Assembly (NCBI GenBank): GCA_045586905.1
Contig: JAZNBF010000014.1
Location: forward strand, 1-64,000
Source of the DNA: RGIG1828 sp045586905
GTDB taxonomy: Bacteria > Bacillota > Clostridia > UMGS1810
Direction of reading: 5' to 3'
Length of the DNA stretch: 64,000 nucleotides
The position numbers and the translations under genes were made by a program. This document shows, in pieces, positions 40,702 through 50,330 of this stretch. Every line of letters begins with the position of its first letter. The first letter of the stretch is position 1. The notes below the pieces were generated by a model. The model did not search any database and was not told the origin of the DNA. It saw only the letters and a program-made list of their open reading frames with translations.

Positions 40702-41877
40702 TTATTTTTTGTCAAAAAAGTCTTTCATCTTATCAGCAAAGCTCTTACGCTGTTTATAGTTATTTTCACCGCTTGCTTTAGCAAATTCGGCTATAATTTC
40801 CTTTTGCTCGGAAGAAAGATTTTTGGGAACTTCCACTGTGAGCTTTATGAGCATGTCGCCTCTCACACCACTTCTGACATGGGGTATGCCCTTGCCTTTC
40901 ATGCGGACAACGGTTGAAGGTTGTGTGCCTTCGGGCACTGTGTAGGTCATTTTGCCGAGCTCATATTTTTTGTCGGGATCTAAAATTGGAATCTCGATGT
41001 CGGCACCAAGTGTTGCCTGAACAAAAGTGATGGGGACCTCTAAGTTGACATCATAGCCTGTGCGTGTGAAAATGCTATGGCGTTTGATGGAAACTGTTAC
41101 TAAAAGATCGCCCGAGGGACCACCCTTTGTGCCTGCATTGCCAAGACCACGGTAGCTCACCGTCTCGCCCGAATTTATGCCGGCAGGAATGTCGACCTCA
41201 ATATTTTTGGCTCTCTTTACCTTGCCCTTGCCATTGCATTTCGGACAGGGGTTTTTGATGATAGAGCCTTCACCACGACAATGGGGACAGGTCTGGGTGT
41301 TTATCATCTGACCAAACATGGTGTTCTGAACACTCTTTATCTGACCTGAGCCACCACAGTGCTGACAGGTTGTTTTGTCTGATGAAGATTTGGCACCGGT
41401 GCCCTTGCATTCTTCGCAATCTTCGATAACATATATCTTAAGCTGTTTTTTTACGCCAAATGCCGCCTCTTCAAAGGAAAGAAGCACCCTTTCTTCGATG
41501 TCGGAGCCTTTGCGGGGACCGTTGCGGCGACGCTGAGAACCACCAAAGCCTCCGCCAAACATGGAGCCGAAAATGTCGCCAAGGTCATCGAAGCCCATGC
41601 CGCCAAAGCCGCCAAAGCCTCCTCCGCCCGGGCCACCGCCATAGTTTGGGTCAACACCGGCAAAACCAAACTGATCGTAGTTGGCTTTTTTCTGAGGATC
41701 GCTGAGCACTTCATAGGCTTCGCCTATTTCTTTGAATTTTACCTCTGCTTCCTTATCTCCGGGGTTAACATCGGGGTGATATTTTTTTGCAAGACGTCTG
41801 TATGATTTTTTAATTTCATCGTCCGTGGCGCCCTTCTGGACGCCAAGGACTTCGTAATAATCTCTTTTATCTGCCAT
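40702..41877 (-). CDS. dnaJ: Chaperone protein DnaJ
   Basis: A 391-residue type I J-protein: J-domain with HPD (KKYHPDVNPGDKE), a Gly/Phe-rich region (GGPGGGGFGGFGGMGFDDLG), four CxxCxGxG-type zinc repeats (CEECKGTGAK, CQHCGGSG, CPHCRGEG, CPKCNGKG) and the C-terminal substrate domains. It stimulates DnaK ATPase. It is last in the hrcA operon, 20 bp after dnaK. Confidence 0.98.
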   Translation of the reverse strand: MADKRDYYEVLGVQKGATDDEIKKSYRRLAKKYHPDVNPGDKEAEVKFKEIGEAYEVLSDPQKKANYDQFGFAGVDPNYGGGPGGGGFGGFGGMGFDDLGDIFGSMFGGGFGGSQRRRNGPRKGSDIEERVLLSFEEAAFGVKKQLKIYVIEDCEECKGTGAKSSSDKTTCQHCGGSGQIKSVQNTMFGQMINTQTCPHCRGEGSIIKNPCPKCNGKGKVKRAKNIEVDIPAGINSGETVSYRGLGNAGTKGGPSGDLLVTVSIKRHSIFTRTGYDVNLEVPITFVQATLGADIEIPILDPDKKYELGKMTYTVPEGTQPSTVVRMKGKGIPHVRSGVRGDMLIKLTVEVPKNLSSEQKEIIAEFAKASGENNYKQRKSFADKMKDFFDKK

Positions 41878-41897
41878 GATTCTTTGTCTCTACTTTA

Positions 41898-43727
41898 TTA
41901 TTTGTTGTCATCATCCACTACGGTGTAGTCACCGTCATAGGTGTTACCCTGACCTGCATCTGTGCCGGGAGCAGCACCTGCATCACCCTGAGGGTTAGCC
42001 TGCTGATACATTTTGGATGAAATATCATAGAATTTCTGCTGAAGTGCATCGGAAGCAGTTTTGATTGCTTCGGTGTCGGTGCCCTCTAAGGCTTTTTTGA
42101 CATCGGCAATTTTTGCTTCTACATCGGCTTTGTCGCCTGCGTCGAGCTTGTCACCAAAATCGTTCATAGCTTTTTCGCACTGATAGCAGAGAGAATCGGC
42201 ATTGTTGCGTGCATCGATTTCTTCTTTGCGCTTTCTGTCTTCTTCGGCAAACTGCTCTGCTTCTTTGACAGCCTTGTCGATGTCTTCATCGGTAAGGTTG
42301 GTGCTTGCAGTGATGGTGATGTCCTGAACATTGCCTGTTGCCATATCTTTGGCAGATACCTTAACGATACCGTTGGCATCGATGTCGAAGCTTACTTCGA
42401 TCTGAGGTACACCACGGGGAGCAGGAGCAATGCCTGTGAGGCTGAATCTGCCGAGGGTTTTATTGTAGGCTGCCATTTCTCTTTCGCCCTGAAGAATATG
42501 AATTTCAACAGAGGTCTGATTGTCGGCAGCAGTTGAGAATACCTGAGTTTTCTTGGCAGGAATGGTAGTATTTCTTTCGATGAGCTTTGTGCATACGCCA
42601 CCGAGGGTTTCGATGCCGAGTGAAAGAGGAGTTACATCGAGAAGTACGATGTCTTTAACATCACCTGCAAGTACACCACCCTGAATAGCTGCACCCATTG
42701 CAACACATTCGTCGGGGTTGATGCCCTTGTGGGGTTCTTTGCCTGTGAAGGCTTTGACAGCTTCCTGAACTGCGGGAATACGTGAAGAACCACCAACGAG
42801 TAAAACCTTGTGGATATCGGAAGCAGAAAGACCTGCATCCTGAAGAGCTCTGCGGGTGGGTTCCATTGTTTTTTCTACGAGGTCGGCTGTGAGCTCGTCG
42901 AATTTACTTCTTGAAAGTGTAACGTCGAGGTGTTTGGGGCCTGTTGCATCAGCTGTGATAAAGGGAAGGTTGATGTTTGATGTGGTAACGCCTGAGAGCT
43001 CAATTTTGGCTTTTTCAGCGGCTTCTTTAAGACGCTGCATAGCGATTTTGTCAACTGAGAGATCGATGTTGTTTTCTTTTTTGAATTCTTCAATGAGATA
43101 GTTCATAATCTTCTCGTCGAAATCGTCACCACCAAGGCGTGTGTTACCCCCTGTGGCTAAAACTTCAAATACACCATCGCCGATTTCGAGGATGGATACA
43201 TCGAATGTACCACCACCAAGGTCATATACCATGATTTTCTGGTCGGTGTCTTTGTCCATGCCATAGGCAAGAGCTGCAGCTGTGGGCTCGTTTATGATAC
43301 GAAGAACCTCAAGACCTGCAATTTTGCCTGCGTCTTTTGTTGCCTGACGCTGTGAGTCACTGAAATATGCAGGAACTGTGATAACAGCCTGAGTTACAGT
43401 TTCGCCAAGATAGCTTTCGGCATCTGCTTTGAGCTTGGAAAGCACCATTGCGGAGATTTCCTGAGGTGTGTATTTTTTGTCGTCTATTTCAACTCTGCGG
43501 TCTGTGCCCATGTCTCTCTTGATGGATATGATAGTTTTTTCGGGGTTGGTGATTGCCTGTCTTTTAGCAACCTGACCGATAAGTCTTTCACCTGTTTTGG
43601 TGAATGCTACAACAGAAGGAGTGGTTCTTGCGCCTTCTGCATTGGCGATAACAACGGGTTCGCCACCCTCCATAACTGATACACAAGAGTTTGTTGTACC
43701 AAGGTCGATACCTATGATTTTTGCCAT
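41898..43727 (-). CDS. dnaK: Chaperone protein DnaK (Hsp70)
   Basis: The 609-residue Hsp70 starts MAKIIGIDLGTTNSCVSVME. ATPase signatures VYDLGGGTFDVSIL and LVGGSSRIPAVQ, and the substrate domain (LGRFSLTGIAPAPRGVPQIE) are clear. The Gly/Ala/Gln tail with VDDDNK is typical. It acts with GrpE and DnaJ. Confidence 0.99.
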   Translation of the reverse strand: MAKIIGIDLGTTNSCVSVMEGGEPVVIANAEGARTTPSVVAFTKTGERLIGQVAKRQAITNPEKTIISIKRDMGTDRRVEIDDKKYTPQEISAMVLSKLKADAESYLGETVTQAVITVPAYFSDSQRQATKDAGKIAGLEVLRIINEPTAAALAYGMDKDTDQKIMVYDLGGGTFDVSILEIGDGVFEVLATGGNTRLGGDDFDEKIMNYLIEEFKKENNIDLSVDKIAMQRLKEAAEKAKIELSGVTTSNINLPFITADATGPKHLDVTLSRSKFDELTADLVEKTMEPTRRALQDAGLSASDIHKVLLVGGSSRIPAVQEAVKAFTGKEPHKGINPDECVAMGAAIQGGVLAGDVKDIVLLDVTPLSLGIETLGGVCTKLIERNTTIPAKKTQVFSTAADNQTSVEIHILQGEREMAAYNKTLGRFSLTGIAPAPRGVPQIEVSFDIDANGIVKVSAKDMATGNVQDITITASTNLTDEDIDKAVKEAEQFAEEDRKRKEEIDARNNADSLCYQCEKAMNDFGDKLDAGDKADVEAKIADVKKALEGTDTEAIKTASDALQQKFYDISSKMYQQANPQGDAGAAPGTDAGQGNTYDGDYTVVDDDNK

Positions 43728-43756
43728 GATTTATTCCTCCATTATATAGTCTTGAT

Positions 43757-44293
43757 TTAGTTTGCTACCTTTACCATGCTGTATCTGATTACTTTGTCAT
43801 GGTAGGTGTAGCCTTTCTGAAATTCTTCAACAATGATGTTTTCGCCATAGGCATCATCGTCTATGTGCATAACTGCGTTGTGAAGCTCGGGGTTAAATTC
43901 TTTCCCTACTGCTTCTACGGGTGTTACACCAAGCTTTGAAAAAGCATCTTTTGTCTGATTGAAAATCATTTCCATGCCCTTGTAGAACTCGGTGTCTTTG
44001 CTTTCGTCATCAAACGATGCCATAGCTCTTTCGAAGTTGTCGAGCACAGGTAAAAGTGATGTAACAGCATCGCCTACGCTGTCTTTGTAGATGGCTTCTT
44101 TTTCTCTCTGAGTTCGCTTTTTGAAGTTGTCATATTCTGCCAGAGTGCGAAGATATTTGTCATTGAGCTCGTCGAGCTTTGCCTGAAGCTGAGCTTTTTC
44201 GTTTGTTTTGGAGCTTTTTGCCTTTTTGGCAGAAGCTTCTTTTTTTGTTTCTTCCGTTTTTACTTCTTCTGCTTCGGATTTATTTTTGATCAA
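43757..44293 (-). CDS. grpE: Nucleotide exchange factor GrpE
   Basis: A 178-residue DnaK exchange factor with a charged N-terminal coiled coil (QAKLDELNDKYLRTLAEYDN) and the C-terminal signature VGKEFNPELHNAVMHIDD, then VIRYSMVKVAN. It overlaps hrcA by 4 bp. Confidence 0.97.
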   Translation of the reverse strand: MIKNKSEAEEVKTEETKKEASAKKAKSSKTNEKAQLQAKLDELNDKYLRTLAEYDNFKKRTQREKEAIYKDSVGDAVTSLLPVLDNFERAMASFDDESKDTEFYKGMEMIFNQTKDAFSKLGVTPVEAVGKEFNPELHNAVMHIDDDAYGENIIVEEFQKGYTYHDKVIRYSMVKVAN

Positions 44294-45336
44294 GAGTTTT
44301 CATCTCCTTTACTGTCATTTATTATGTCGTTTATACAAGCTGTCAGATAGTCGACAGTTGATATAACCTTTGCATAGTCCATGCGGGTGGGACCTATGAT
44401 GGCAAGCTTACCCTTAAGTCCTCCACCGAGGGAATAGTTGGAAACAACAAGGCTGATGTCCTTGTCTTTTAAGACGGGATTCTCATCACCTATGATGACC
44501 GAGGTGCTGTCGCCCGTTTCGGAAAGAAGGTTTTTGAGCATCTGACTGTTGCCTTTTTTAAGGAAGTTCAAAAAGTTCTTTGTGCGATCGATGTCGTTGA
44601 ATTCGGGATGTTTGAATATGTTGGTGGTGCCATTGAGCACAACATCGACATTTTCTGCCTCATCTGCCAGATCAACCAGAAACTCGAAAACGGGATCGAT
44701 GAGCTCGTCTTCGACAGGGATGAGAGGCTTTTCTTTTGCAAGCATTATTGGATCAAAATCTCTTGCATCATAGTGAGAAAAACGGTGACTCAGATAATTT
44801 GAAAGTTTATCGAGTACATCGGGAGAATATGCCCTTGATGTGCGAATGGTACGGTTTTTGACAGAGCCATCACTTGCAACAACCAGAGCAACAAAACTTT
44901 TTTCATCGACTGCTATGAGCTTGATGTTGGTTACAAAAAGAGCCGATGATGTGGGTGTGGTGTAGATGGCGGCATAGTCGGTGAGAGCAGAGATTACATC
45001 GGATATGCTGTCGATGGAATTACGCATTTCGATGTATTTTCGTCTGAGTGCTGTGCTTATCTGATTGATTTCTGCCATGGAGAGCCTGTATTCGCTCATG
45101 AGCTGATCGACATACACTCTGTATCCAAGATATGACGGAACCCTGCCTGCCGAGGTGTGTGGCTTTTCCAGATAGCCAGCTTCCTCAAGTGATGCCATTT
45201 CGTTGCGAATGGTGGCAGAGCTTACGCCGAGGTCATAATTCTGAAGAATGTGAGATGAGCCGACAGGCTCTGCAGAAGCAATGTAGTCGTCAATTATGGC
45301 ACGAAGAATTTTTTTCTTTCTGTCACTGAGTTCCAT
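44290..45336 (-). CDS. hrcA: Heat-inducible transcription repressor HrcA
   Basis: The 348-residue repressor has the N-terminal winged helix (LSDRKKKILRAIIDDYIASA, ATIRNEMASLEEAGYLEKPH, TSAGRVPSYLGYRVYVD). The C-terminal IGPTRMDYAKVISTVDYL is diagnostic. It binds CIRCE, present upstream, and is first in hrcA-grpE-dnaK-dnaJ, so the operon is autoregulated with GroE as co-effector in known systems. Confidence 0.98.
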   Translation of the reverse strand: MELSDRKKKILRAIIDDYIASAEPVGSSHILQNYDLGVSSATIRNEMASLEEAGYLEKPHTSAGRVPSYLGYRVYVDQLMSEYRLSMAEINQISTALRRKYIEMRNSIDSISDVISALTDYAAIYTTPTSSALFVTNIKLIAVDEKSFVALVVASDGSVKNRTIRTSRAYSPDVLDKLSNYLSHRFSHYDARDFDPIMLAKEKPLIPVEDELIDPVFEFLVDLADEAENVDVVLNGTTNIFKHPEFNDIDRTKNFLNFLKKGNSQMLKNLLSETGDSTSVIIGDENPVLKDKDISLVVSNYSLGGGLKGKLAIIGPTRMDYAKVISTVDYLTACINDIINDSKGDENS

Positions 45337-45354
45337 ATTACACCTCCTGCAAAT

Positions 45355-45381
45355 TTAGCACTCGAATCTTCCGAGTGCTAA
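45355..45381. promoter_or_regulatory. CIRCE operator (HrcA binding site)
   Basis: TTAGCACTC-N9-GAGTGCTAA, an exact match to the CIRCE consensus, directly downstream of the hrcA -10 box. Confidence 0.97.
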
Positions 45382-45385
45382 AAAT

Positions 45386-45414
45386 AAGATACCACTATTT
45401 GTCATATTTGTCAA
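45386..45414 (-). promoter_or_regulatory. hrcA operon promoter
   Basis: TTGACA (45414-45409), 17-bp spacer and TATCTT (45391-45386) on the minus strand, abutting CIRCE. Confidence 0.85.
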
Positions 45415-45446
45415 TACAAACTGCTAAATTTATATATTTTTCACAA

Positions 45447-46556
45447 TCACACAAAATCACAAAGGATTGTGTTTGACACATAATATGCCCTCTCTGCTAA
45501 AATGTATCTGTCGCCACAGTCTTTAAGCATGCCATTGGAAAGATGCTTTTGCATTGCCTCGGGGAAAGCATCTGTAATTGAAATGCCAAACCGTCTTTCA
45601 AATTCTTTTTTTACAGCACCTATGGATGTGAGGCGAAGTGAGAGAAACATAAATTCGCTCATTTCATCTTTTTTGCTTAAAACCTGAACATCTGTTTTTT
45701 CAAAAGCTTCTATATATAAGCTGAAATCACTTGTGTTTGTGTAGCGCGTGTTTTTGTAAAGTGACGATGCTGATGCGCCAAGGCCTATATATTCACTTCC
45801 AAGCCAGTATTTAAGGTTATGCTTCGATTCATAGCACGGGAGTGAAAAATTGGACAGTTCATACTGGGCATAGCCTGCATCTTTAAGAGTGGCACATATG
45901 ACATCGTACATGTCGGCATATTCATCGTCGGTTTTTTCACCTATCTCACCTTTTGAAAGCATTGCATCAAACGGAGTGCCTTCTTCTATTTTGAGGCCAT
46001 AGCATGAAATGTGTTCGGGATGGAGGGCTGTTATTTTATTTATGCTCTCTGTGAGAGTTTCCATTGTCTGACCGGGCAGAGCATACATAAGGTCGAGGCT
46101 TATGTTGGAAAATCCTGCCTCTCTTAATATGGAAAAGCTCTTTTCGATGTCGGAAGAAGAGTGAAGTCTGCCAAGAGTTTTGAGCTCTGAGTCGACGAAC
46201 GACTGTGCACCGAGGCTTATTCTGTTGATGCCGAGAGAATAAAGCTCTTTTGCTTTTTCTTTCGTGATGGTGCAAGGGTTTGCCTCGAGGGTTATCTCGG
46301 CTTTTGATGAAATGGTGAAATTGGACCTTATCGTTTTGAGTATGTCATCTATGGATGACAAGTCCAGAAGTGACGGTGTGCCACCTCCAAAATACACTGT
46401 ATCGGCAAAAACAGCATCATCCTTGTAGGATGATGCTTCGCTTTTCAGTGCTTTTACATATTCTCCCACGCGGGAGAGTTTGTCGGGAAATGAACAGAAA
46501 TCGCAATAATTACACTTTTTTATGCAAAAAGGAATGTGAACATATATACCTTTCAT
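45447..46556 (-). CDS. hemW: HemW-like radical SAM protein
   Basis: The 369-residue protein has the HemN/HemW cluster motif in YVHIPFCIKKCNYCDFCSF (C-x3-C-x2-C plus C), then YFGGGTPSLLDLSSID, ISLGAQSFVDSELKTLGRLH and a C-terminal HemN domain. HemW is thought to be a heme chaperone, not a coproporphyrinogen oxidase; it is shorter than HemN at the N-terminus. Upstream of hrcA, as commonly seen in Firmicutes. Confidence 0.93.
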   Translation of the reverse strand: MKGIYVHIPFCIKKCNYCDFCSFPDKLSRVGEYVKALKSEASSYKDDAVFADTVYFGGGTPSLLDLSSIDDILKTIRSNFTISSKAEITLEANPCTITKEKAKELYSLGINRISLGAQSFVDSELKTLGRLHSSSDIEKSFSILREAGFSNISLDLMYALPGQTMETLTESINKITALHPEHISCYGLKIEEGTPFDAMLSKGEIGEKTDDEYADMYDVICATLKDAGYAQYELSNFSLPCYESKHNLKYWLGSEYIGLGASASSLYKNTRYTNTSDFSLYIEAFEKTDVQVLSKKDEMSEFMFLSLRLTSIGAVKKEFERRFGISITDAFPEAMQKHLSNGMLKDCGDRYILAERAYYVSNTILCDFV

Positions 46557-46581
46557 ATTAAAACTCCTTTAGAAATGTGTG

Positions 46582-47367
46582 TTATTTAAAAAGAAGATTA
46601 TATGCATTGTTATAGAGTATGTTTTCGTTTTCTTCGTCGGTGAGACCGAGAGAGAGAAACTTTTCGATGCCCTCGGCATGACGCTCTATGGGATAGTCGG
46701 TGCCAAAGAGGATTTTGTCGGTGCCGTGGTTTCTCATCATTTTTACCGCTCTATCCTTGGGAAGTTTACGGTCGGTGCTGGAGCAGTCCATGTATATGTC
46801 TTTGCCGACGAGGAGTTCTTCTGCCTCGTCCCACTTGAGATGTCCGCCAAGGTGGGCGCCGATGACAATAATTCCCGGGAAATCATTTAAAACTTTGAGA
46901 AGTCGGTGAGCAGAGGAGTAGTCATATTTGACATCGCCCATGTGAAAAAGAATGGGAAGTTTTTCGGCACGGATGATATCGTAGGCAGGATACATACGTC
47001 TGTCATCTATATTGAAAAACTGGAAATCGGGGTGAAGCTTGATGCCTTTTAAGCCAAGGCTTTTGATGCGGAGAATCTCTTTTTCAAAATCGGTGTAGTC
47101 GGGGTGAAGAGTGCCAAAGCCTGCAACAGAGTCGGAAAGGTGGGAAGAGGTGGCATCGTTGACAGTTTCTACCTGAGATGCTTTGAGGGCAGAGGAATGA
47201 ATGACTATTTTTTCGACTCCTGCCTCGGAGGCGCTTTGGGTGAGGTCTTCGATGGTGCCCTTTCCGTGCATGTCGTAGTTATAGTAGGTGCCAACATGTT
47301 CCACTGCATTGGGAGCAAGCTTTGAAGGCCAGATGTGAGTGTGGATGTCTATTATTTTGTGTTGCAT
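46582..47367 (-). CDS. Amidohydrolase family protein (paralog A)
   Basis: A TIM-barrel metal-dependent hydrolase of the amidohydrolase_2 type, 261 residues from ATG 47367. Metal ligands are present: H9 and H11 in IIDIHTH, LKGIKLHPDF, ILFHMGD, IGAHLGGH and the Asp in LFGTDYP. Substrate unknown; the family contains decarboxylases and hydrolases. It ends a run of three paralogs after the 2-oxoacid oxidoreductase genes, separated from paralog B by a hairpin at 47400-47430. Confidence 0.85.
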   Translation of the reverse strand: MQHKIIDIHTHIWPSKLAPNAVEHVGTYYNYDMHGKGTIEDLTQSASEAGVEKIVIHSSALKASQVETVNDATSSHLSDSVAGFGTLHPDYTDFEKEILRIKSLGLKGIKLHPDFQFFNIDDRRMYPAYDIIRAEKLPILFHMGDVKYDYSSAHRLLKVLNDFPGIIVIGAHLGGHLKWDEAEELLVGKDIYMDCSSTDRKLPKDRAVKMMRNHGTDKILFGTDYPIERHAEGIEKFLSLGLTDEENENILYNNAYNLLFK

Positions 47368-47399
47368 TATTATCACCTGGATTTTGCAGAATTTAAAAC

Positions 47400-47430
47400 C
47401 AATGCGAATAGCCGGTGGCTATCCGCATTG
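47400..47430 (-). terminator. Hairpin between amidohydrolase paralogs B and A
   Basis: CAATGCGAATAGCC and GGCTATCCGCATTG pair with one mismatch around a 3-nt loop, followed on the minus strand by GTTTTAAATT. It may be a weak or partial terminator. Confidence 0.6.
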
Positions 47431-47436
47431 TATTTT

Positions 47437-48225
47437 TCAGAGTCCTAAAAGTTTTTTTGCATTGAGAGAGAATATCTGTTCTTTCTCTTTGTCGGAAAGA
47501 AGCGGATCAAACTCCAGTGCTCCGACATAGGCACCAAGAGTACAGGTGGGATAGTCGGAACCGAAAAGGAGACGGTCGATGCCCATCTTATCTATCATGG
47601 TGCGAAGTGAACCGTAGTGTGGTGTGCCATAGCCTGAAATGTCGAGATAGTAATTTTCATACTTTTTGGCACGCTCTATCTGACGGGTAACATCGGCATA
47701 GAAGCCAGGATGAGCACCCACGAAAATCATATCGGGATGAAGGCTTACCATAGTGTCCATTGCATCGTCATTGTAGCAATGAAAATTGCAGATGTAGCCA
47801 AGCTTTGCCGCTTCATCAAGAATTGGGTTAAAGCCCTCTTCGTCATAGTTTTTCCAACCGTAACAGCCCGGCAAAAGCTCACCTATGAGTTTTACTCCCT
47901 GAGTTTTCATAAAATGAAGTTCCTCGATTGACTCGTCAATATAATATGGATGAATATGAATGCCAGGGATGTAGAAATCACCGTAGTGCTTATCTCTTAT
48001 CTCAAGTGCAGTGCGATTATCTGCTTTGCATTTTTCCCAGCCTTTGAGCTTGCAATCGGCACTTAGTGACAAAACAGAGCCACAGATGGTGGAAATGTTG
48101 TAATGTCTGAAATGCTCTCTTGTGTAGTCAAGATCCATTCTTTCGTTGACAGAATCGAAGCAACAAATGTTGTTTTCGCTTTTTATGAAAGGATGTGTAT
48201 GAAAATCTATAATTTCAAAACCCAT
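47437..48225 (-). CDS. Amidohydrolase family protein (paralog B)
   Basis: Start ATG 48225 has GAGGTGA 5 nt upstream; 262 residues. It shares with paralog C the frame GFEIIDFHTHPF, YGDFYIPGIHIHPYYIDESI, GVKLIGELLPG. All metal ligands appear intact: H9 and H11, HPYY, the His in VGAHPGF and the Asp in LFGSDYP. The reaction is unknown. Confidence 0.85.
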   Translation of the reverse strand: MGFEIIDFHTHPFIKSENNICCFDSVNERMDLDYTREHFRHYNISTICGSVLSLSADCKLKGWEKCKADNRTALEIRDKHYGDFYIPGIHIHPYYIDESIEELHFMKTQGVKLIGELLPGCYGWKNYDEEGFNPILDEAAKLGYICNFHCYNDDAMDTMVSLHPDMIFVGAHPGFYADVTRQIERAKKYENYYLDISGYGTPHYGSLRTMIDKMGIDRLLFGSDYPTCTLGAYVGALEFDPLLSDKEKEQIFSLNAKKLLGL

Positions 48226-48235
48226 AAAATTCACC

Positions 48236-49024
48236 TCATTTTATGCCTAAGATGGTCTTTGCGTTAAGGCTGCAGATTTTTTCTCTTTCGGTGTCGGTAA
48301 GGTCGGGGTCCAAAAGAACTGCGCCCATTACAATCTGAGGATTGCAAAATGGATAGCCTGAGCCGAAAAGAATACGGTCGGCACCGACTTTGTCGATGGT
48401 GTGACGGAGCATACCATGACGGAAGGAAGCATAGCCACCCGAAAGGTCGATGTAGTAGTTTTCGTTTTTCATCATTCTTTCGATGTGTTTTTGCACTCCT
48501 GCGGGTTCTCCTGTTTTGGAGATAACGCATATGACATCTTTACGGATATTTGCAAATTCATCGAGCATATCGTGAGAAAAAGCTTGCAGACTCATAACCA
48601 TCCCGAGCTTTGCAGCTTCTTCCATGAGGGTGATAAAGCCCTCGGAGGTGTAGCCATCGAACTTATAGTCGACAGGAGAAAGCTCACCAATGAGATTGAC
48701 GCCGAAGGAATGCATAAGCTTCATTTCGTTTATCGACTCATCAATGAAGTCGGGGTGAATATGGAAACCGGGTATGTAGAAATCGCCATAGATATCTTTA
48801 AGTTCCAGAGCTGTGCGATTGCACCTGCGGGCTTTGTCCCACTCGGTCTCCCCTTCGGGAGTGTCGGGCTCGACAACTGAGCCGCAGATGGTGGAAATGC
48901 CTACGCTCTCATACATTTCTTTGGTTTTTTCTACACTCATCTCCACATGTGATTTATACAGAGAGATGTTGTTTTTGGGTTCTATGAAAGGGTGTGTGTT
49001 AAAATCGATAATTTCAAAACTCAT
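48236..49024 (-). CDS. Amidohydrolase-fold protein lacking metal ligands (paralog C)
   Basis: This 262-residue paralog is clearly related to B (IIDFNTHPFIEPKNNI, DIYGDFYIPGFHIHPDFIDE). The first metal His is Asn (N9 in DFNTHPF), the VGAHPG His is replaced (CVISKTGEP), and the catalytic Asp of FGSDYP is Gly (FGSGYPF). It is intact as a reading frame and so looks like a non-catalytic homolog rather than a decayed gene. It could be a partner subunit or binding protein for B or A. Confidence 0.82.
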   Translation of the reverse strand: MSFEIIDFNTHPFIEPKNNISLYKSHVEMSVEKTKEMYESVGISTICGSVVEPDTPEGETEWDKARRCNRTALELKDIYGDFYIPGFHIHPDFIDESINEMKLMHSFGVNLIGELSPVDYKFDGYTSEGFITLMEEAAKLGMVMSLQAFSHDMLDEFANIRKDVICVISKTGEPAGVQKHIERMMKNENYYIDLSGGYASFRHGMLRHTIDKVGADRILFGSGYPFCNPQIVMGAVLLDPDLTDTEREKICSLNAKTILGIK

Positions 49025-49047
49025 AAGTCACCTCGCGGATCATTCAA

Positions 49048-49578
49048 TCAGAATTCGAAACCTGCACGTATTGCTTTCATATTGTTCTCCAAAAGTTCGG
49101 GTTTGCCCTGTGGAACGAGCTTTGCAATAGCAGCTTCGAGCTGTTCCCATGTGAACATCTGAGTTTCTTTGATGAGTTTACCCACCATAATCATGTTGGC
49201 AAGTTTGGGAAGTCCCATATCGTTTGCCATCTGAGTTGCAGGAATGGGGAAAGCGTCTACATCGTCTCTTTCACAATCTCTTGAAATGAGAGAAGAATCC
49301 ATGAAAATTTTACCGCCGGGGAGAACGGTTTTCTCGAATTTGTCGAGTGAAGGACCGTTCATAACAACGATTGCACCGGGTTCGGGGATGATGGGAGAAG
49401 CGACATCTTCATCGGACACGATAACGCTGCAGCTTGCTGTGCCGCCACGCATTTCGGGACCGTAGGAAGGAAGATGAGAAACATTTTTGCCCTCATTCAT
49501 GCCTGCATATGCAACGACTTTGCCTGCAAAGAGAATACCCTGACCACCAAAGCCTGCGAATATTGTTTCGTAAGTCAT
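49048..49578 (-). CDS. 2-oxoacid:ferredoxin oxidoreductase, gamma subunit
   Basis: ATG 49578 follows GGAGG by 10 nt; 176 residues. TIFAGFGGQGILFAGKVVA and LPSYGPEMRGGTASCSVIVS are the gamma-subunit signature. It overlaps no other true gene and follows the beta subunit directly. The complex decarboxylates a 2-oxoacid oxidatively to acyl-CoA, reducing ferredoxin. Confidence 0.95.
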   Translation of the reverse strand: MTYETIFAGFGGQGILFAGKVVAYAGMNEGKNVSHLPSYGPEMRGGTASCSVIVSDEDVASPIIPEPGAIVVMNGPSLDKFEKTVLPGGKIFMDSSLISRDCERDDVDAFPIPATQMANDMGLPKLANMIMVGKLIKETQMFTWEQLEAAIAKLVPQGKPELLENNMKAIRAGFEF

Positions 49579-49580
49579 AA

Positions 49581-50330
49581 TTATTTTTCCTCCTTTGTAA
49601 TGTCTTTGTATACACCGAGAGGATAGTGAGGAAGCATATTTTCTCTCATCCATTCAAAAGATTCCTGAGGTGACATACCCCAGTTTGTAGGACAAGTTGA
49701 TACAACCTCGATAAGTGAAAAGCCTTTGCCGTCAATCTGAGCCTGGAAAGCTTTTTTGATGGCAGCTTTTGCCTGTTTTATGTGAGGAACAGTGTCGACA
49801 GTAACTCTTTCGATGTAGGCAGGACCGTCGAGGGTTGAAAGCATTTCGCTCACTCTGATGGGGTTACCCTGAGTTTTGGGATCTCTTCCGTAAGGAGAGG
49901 TCTGGGTTACCTGACCTGCTAAGGTGGTGGGAGCCATCTGACCGCCTGTCATGCCATAGATTGCATTGTTGATAAAGATAGTGGTAACATTTTCGCCACG
50001 GGCTGCAACATGAACAGTCTCAGCAGTACCGATGGCTGCAAGGTCACCGTCGCCCTGATAGGTGAATACTATCTTGTCGGGACGTGCACGCTTGATACCT
50101 GTGGCAACAGCAGGTGCTCTGCCATGGGCAGCTTCCTGCATATCACATTCGAAATAGTTGTAGGCAAAAACGGAGCAACCAACAGGTGCTACACCTATTG
50201 TGTCGCCTTCGATGCCGAGTTCGTCTATTACTTCTGCAATAAGGCGATGAACTATACCGTGGGGGCAACCGGGGCAATAGTGAAAAGATACATCGCTTAA
50301 TGCATGAGGTCTTTTAAATACTTTTTCCAT
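49581..50330 (-). CDS. 2-oxoacid:ferredoxin oxidoreductase, beta subunit
   Basis: A 249-residue thiamine diphosphate-binding subunit: YCPGCPHGIVHRLIAEVI, AHGRAPAVATGIKRARPDK, the ThDP motif GDGDLAAIGTAE with NNAIYGMTGGQMAPTTL. It abuts the alpha gene (stop and start overlap by one base). Confidence 0.96.
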   Translation of the reverse strand: MEKVFKRPHALSDVSFHYCPGCPHGIVHRLIAEVIDELGIEGDTIGVAPVGCSVFAYNYFECDMQEAAHGRAPAVATGIKRARPDKIVFTYQGDGDLAAIGTAETVHVAARGENVTTIFINNAIYGMTGGQMAPTTLAGQVTQTSPYGRDPKTQGNPIRVSEMLSTLDGPAYIERVTVDTVPHIKQAKAAIKKAFQAQIDGKGFSLIEVVSTCPTNWGMSPQESFEWMRENMLPHYPLGVYKDITKEEK

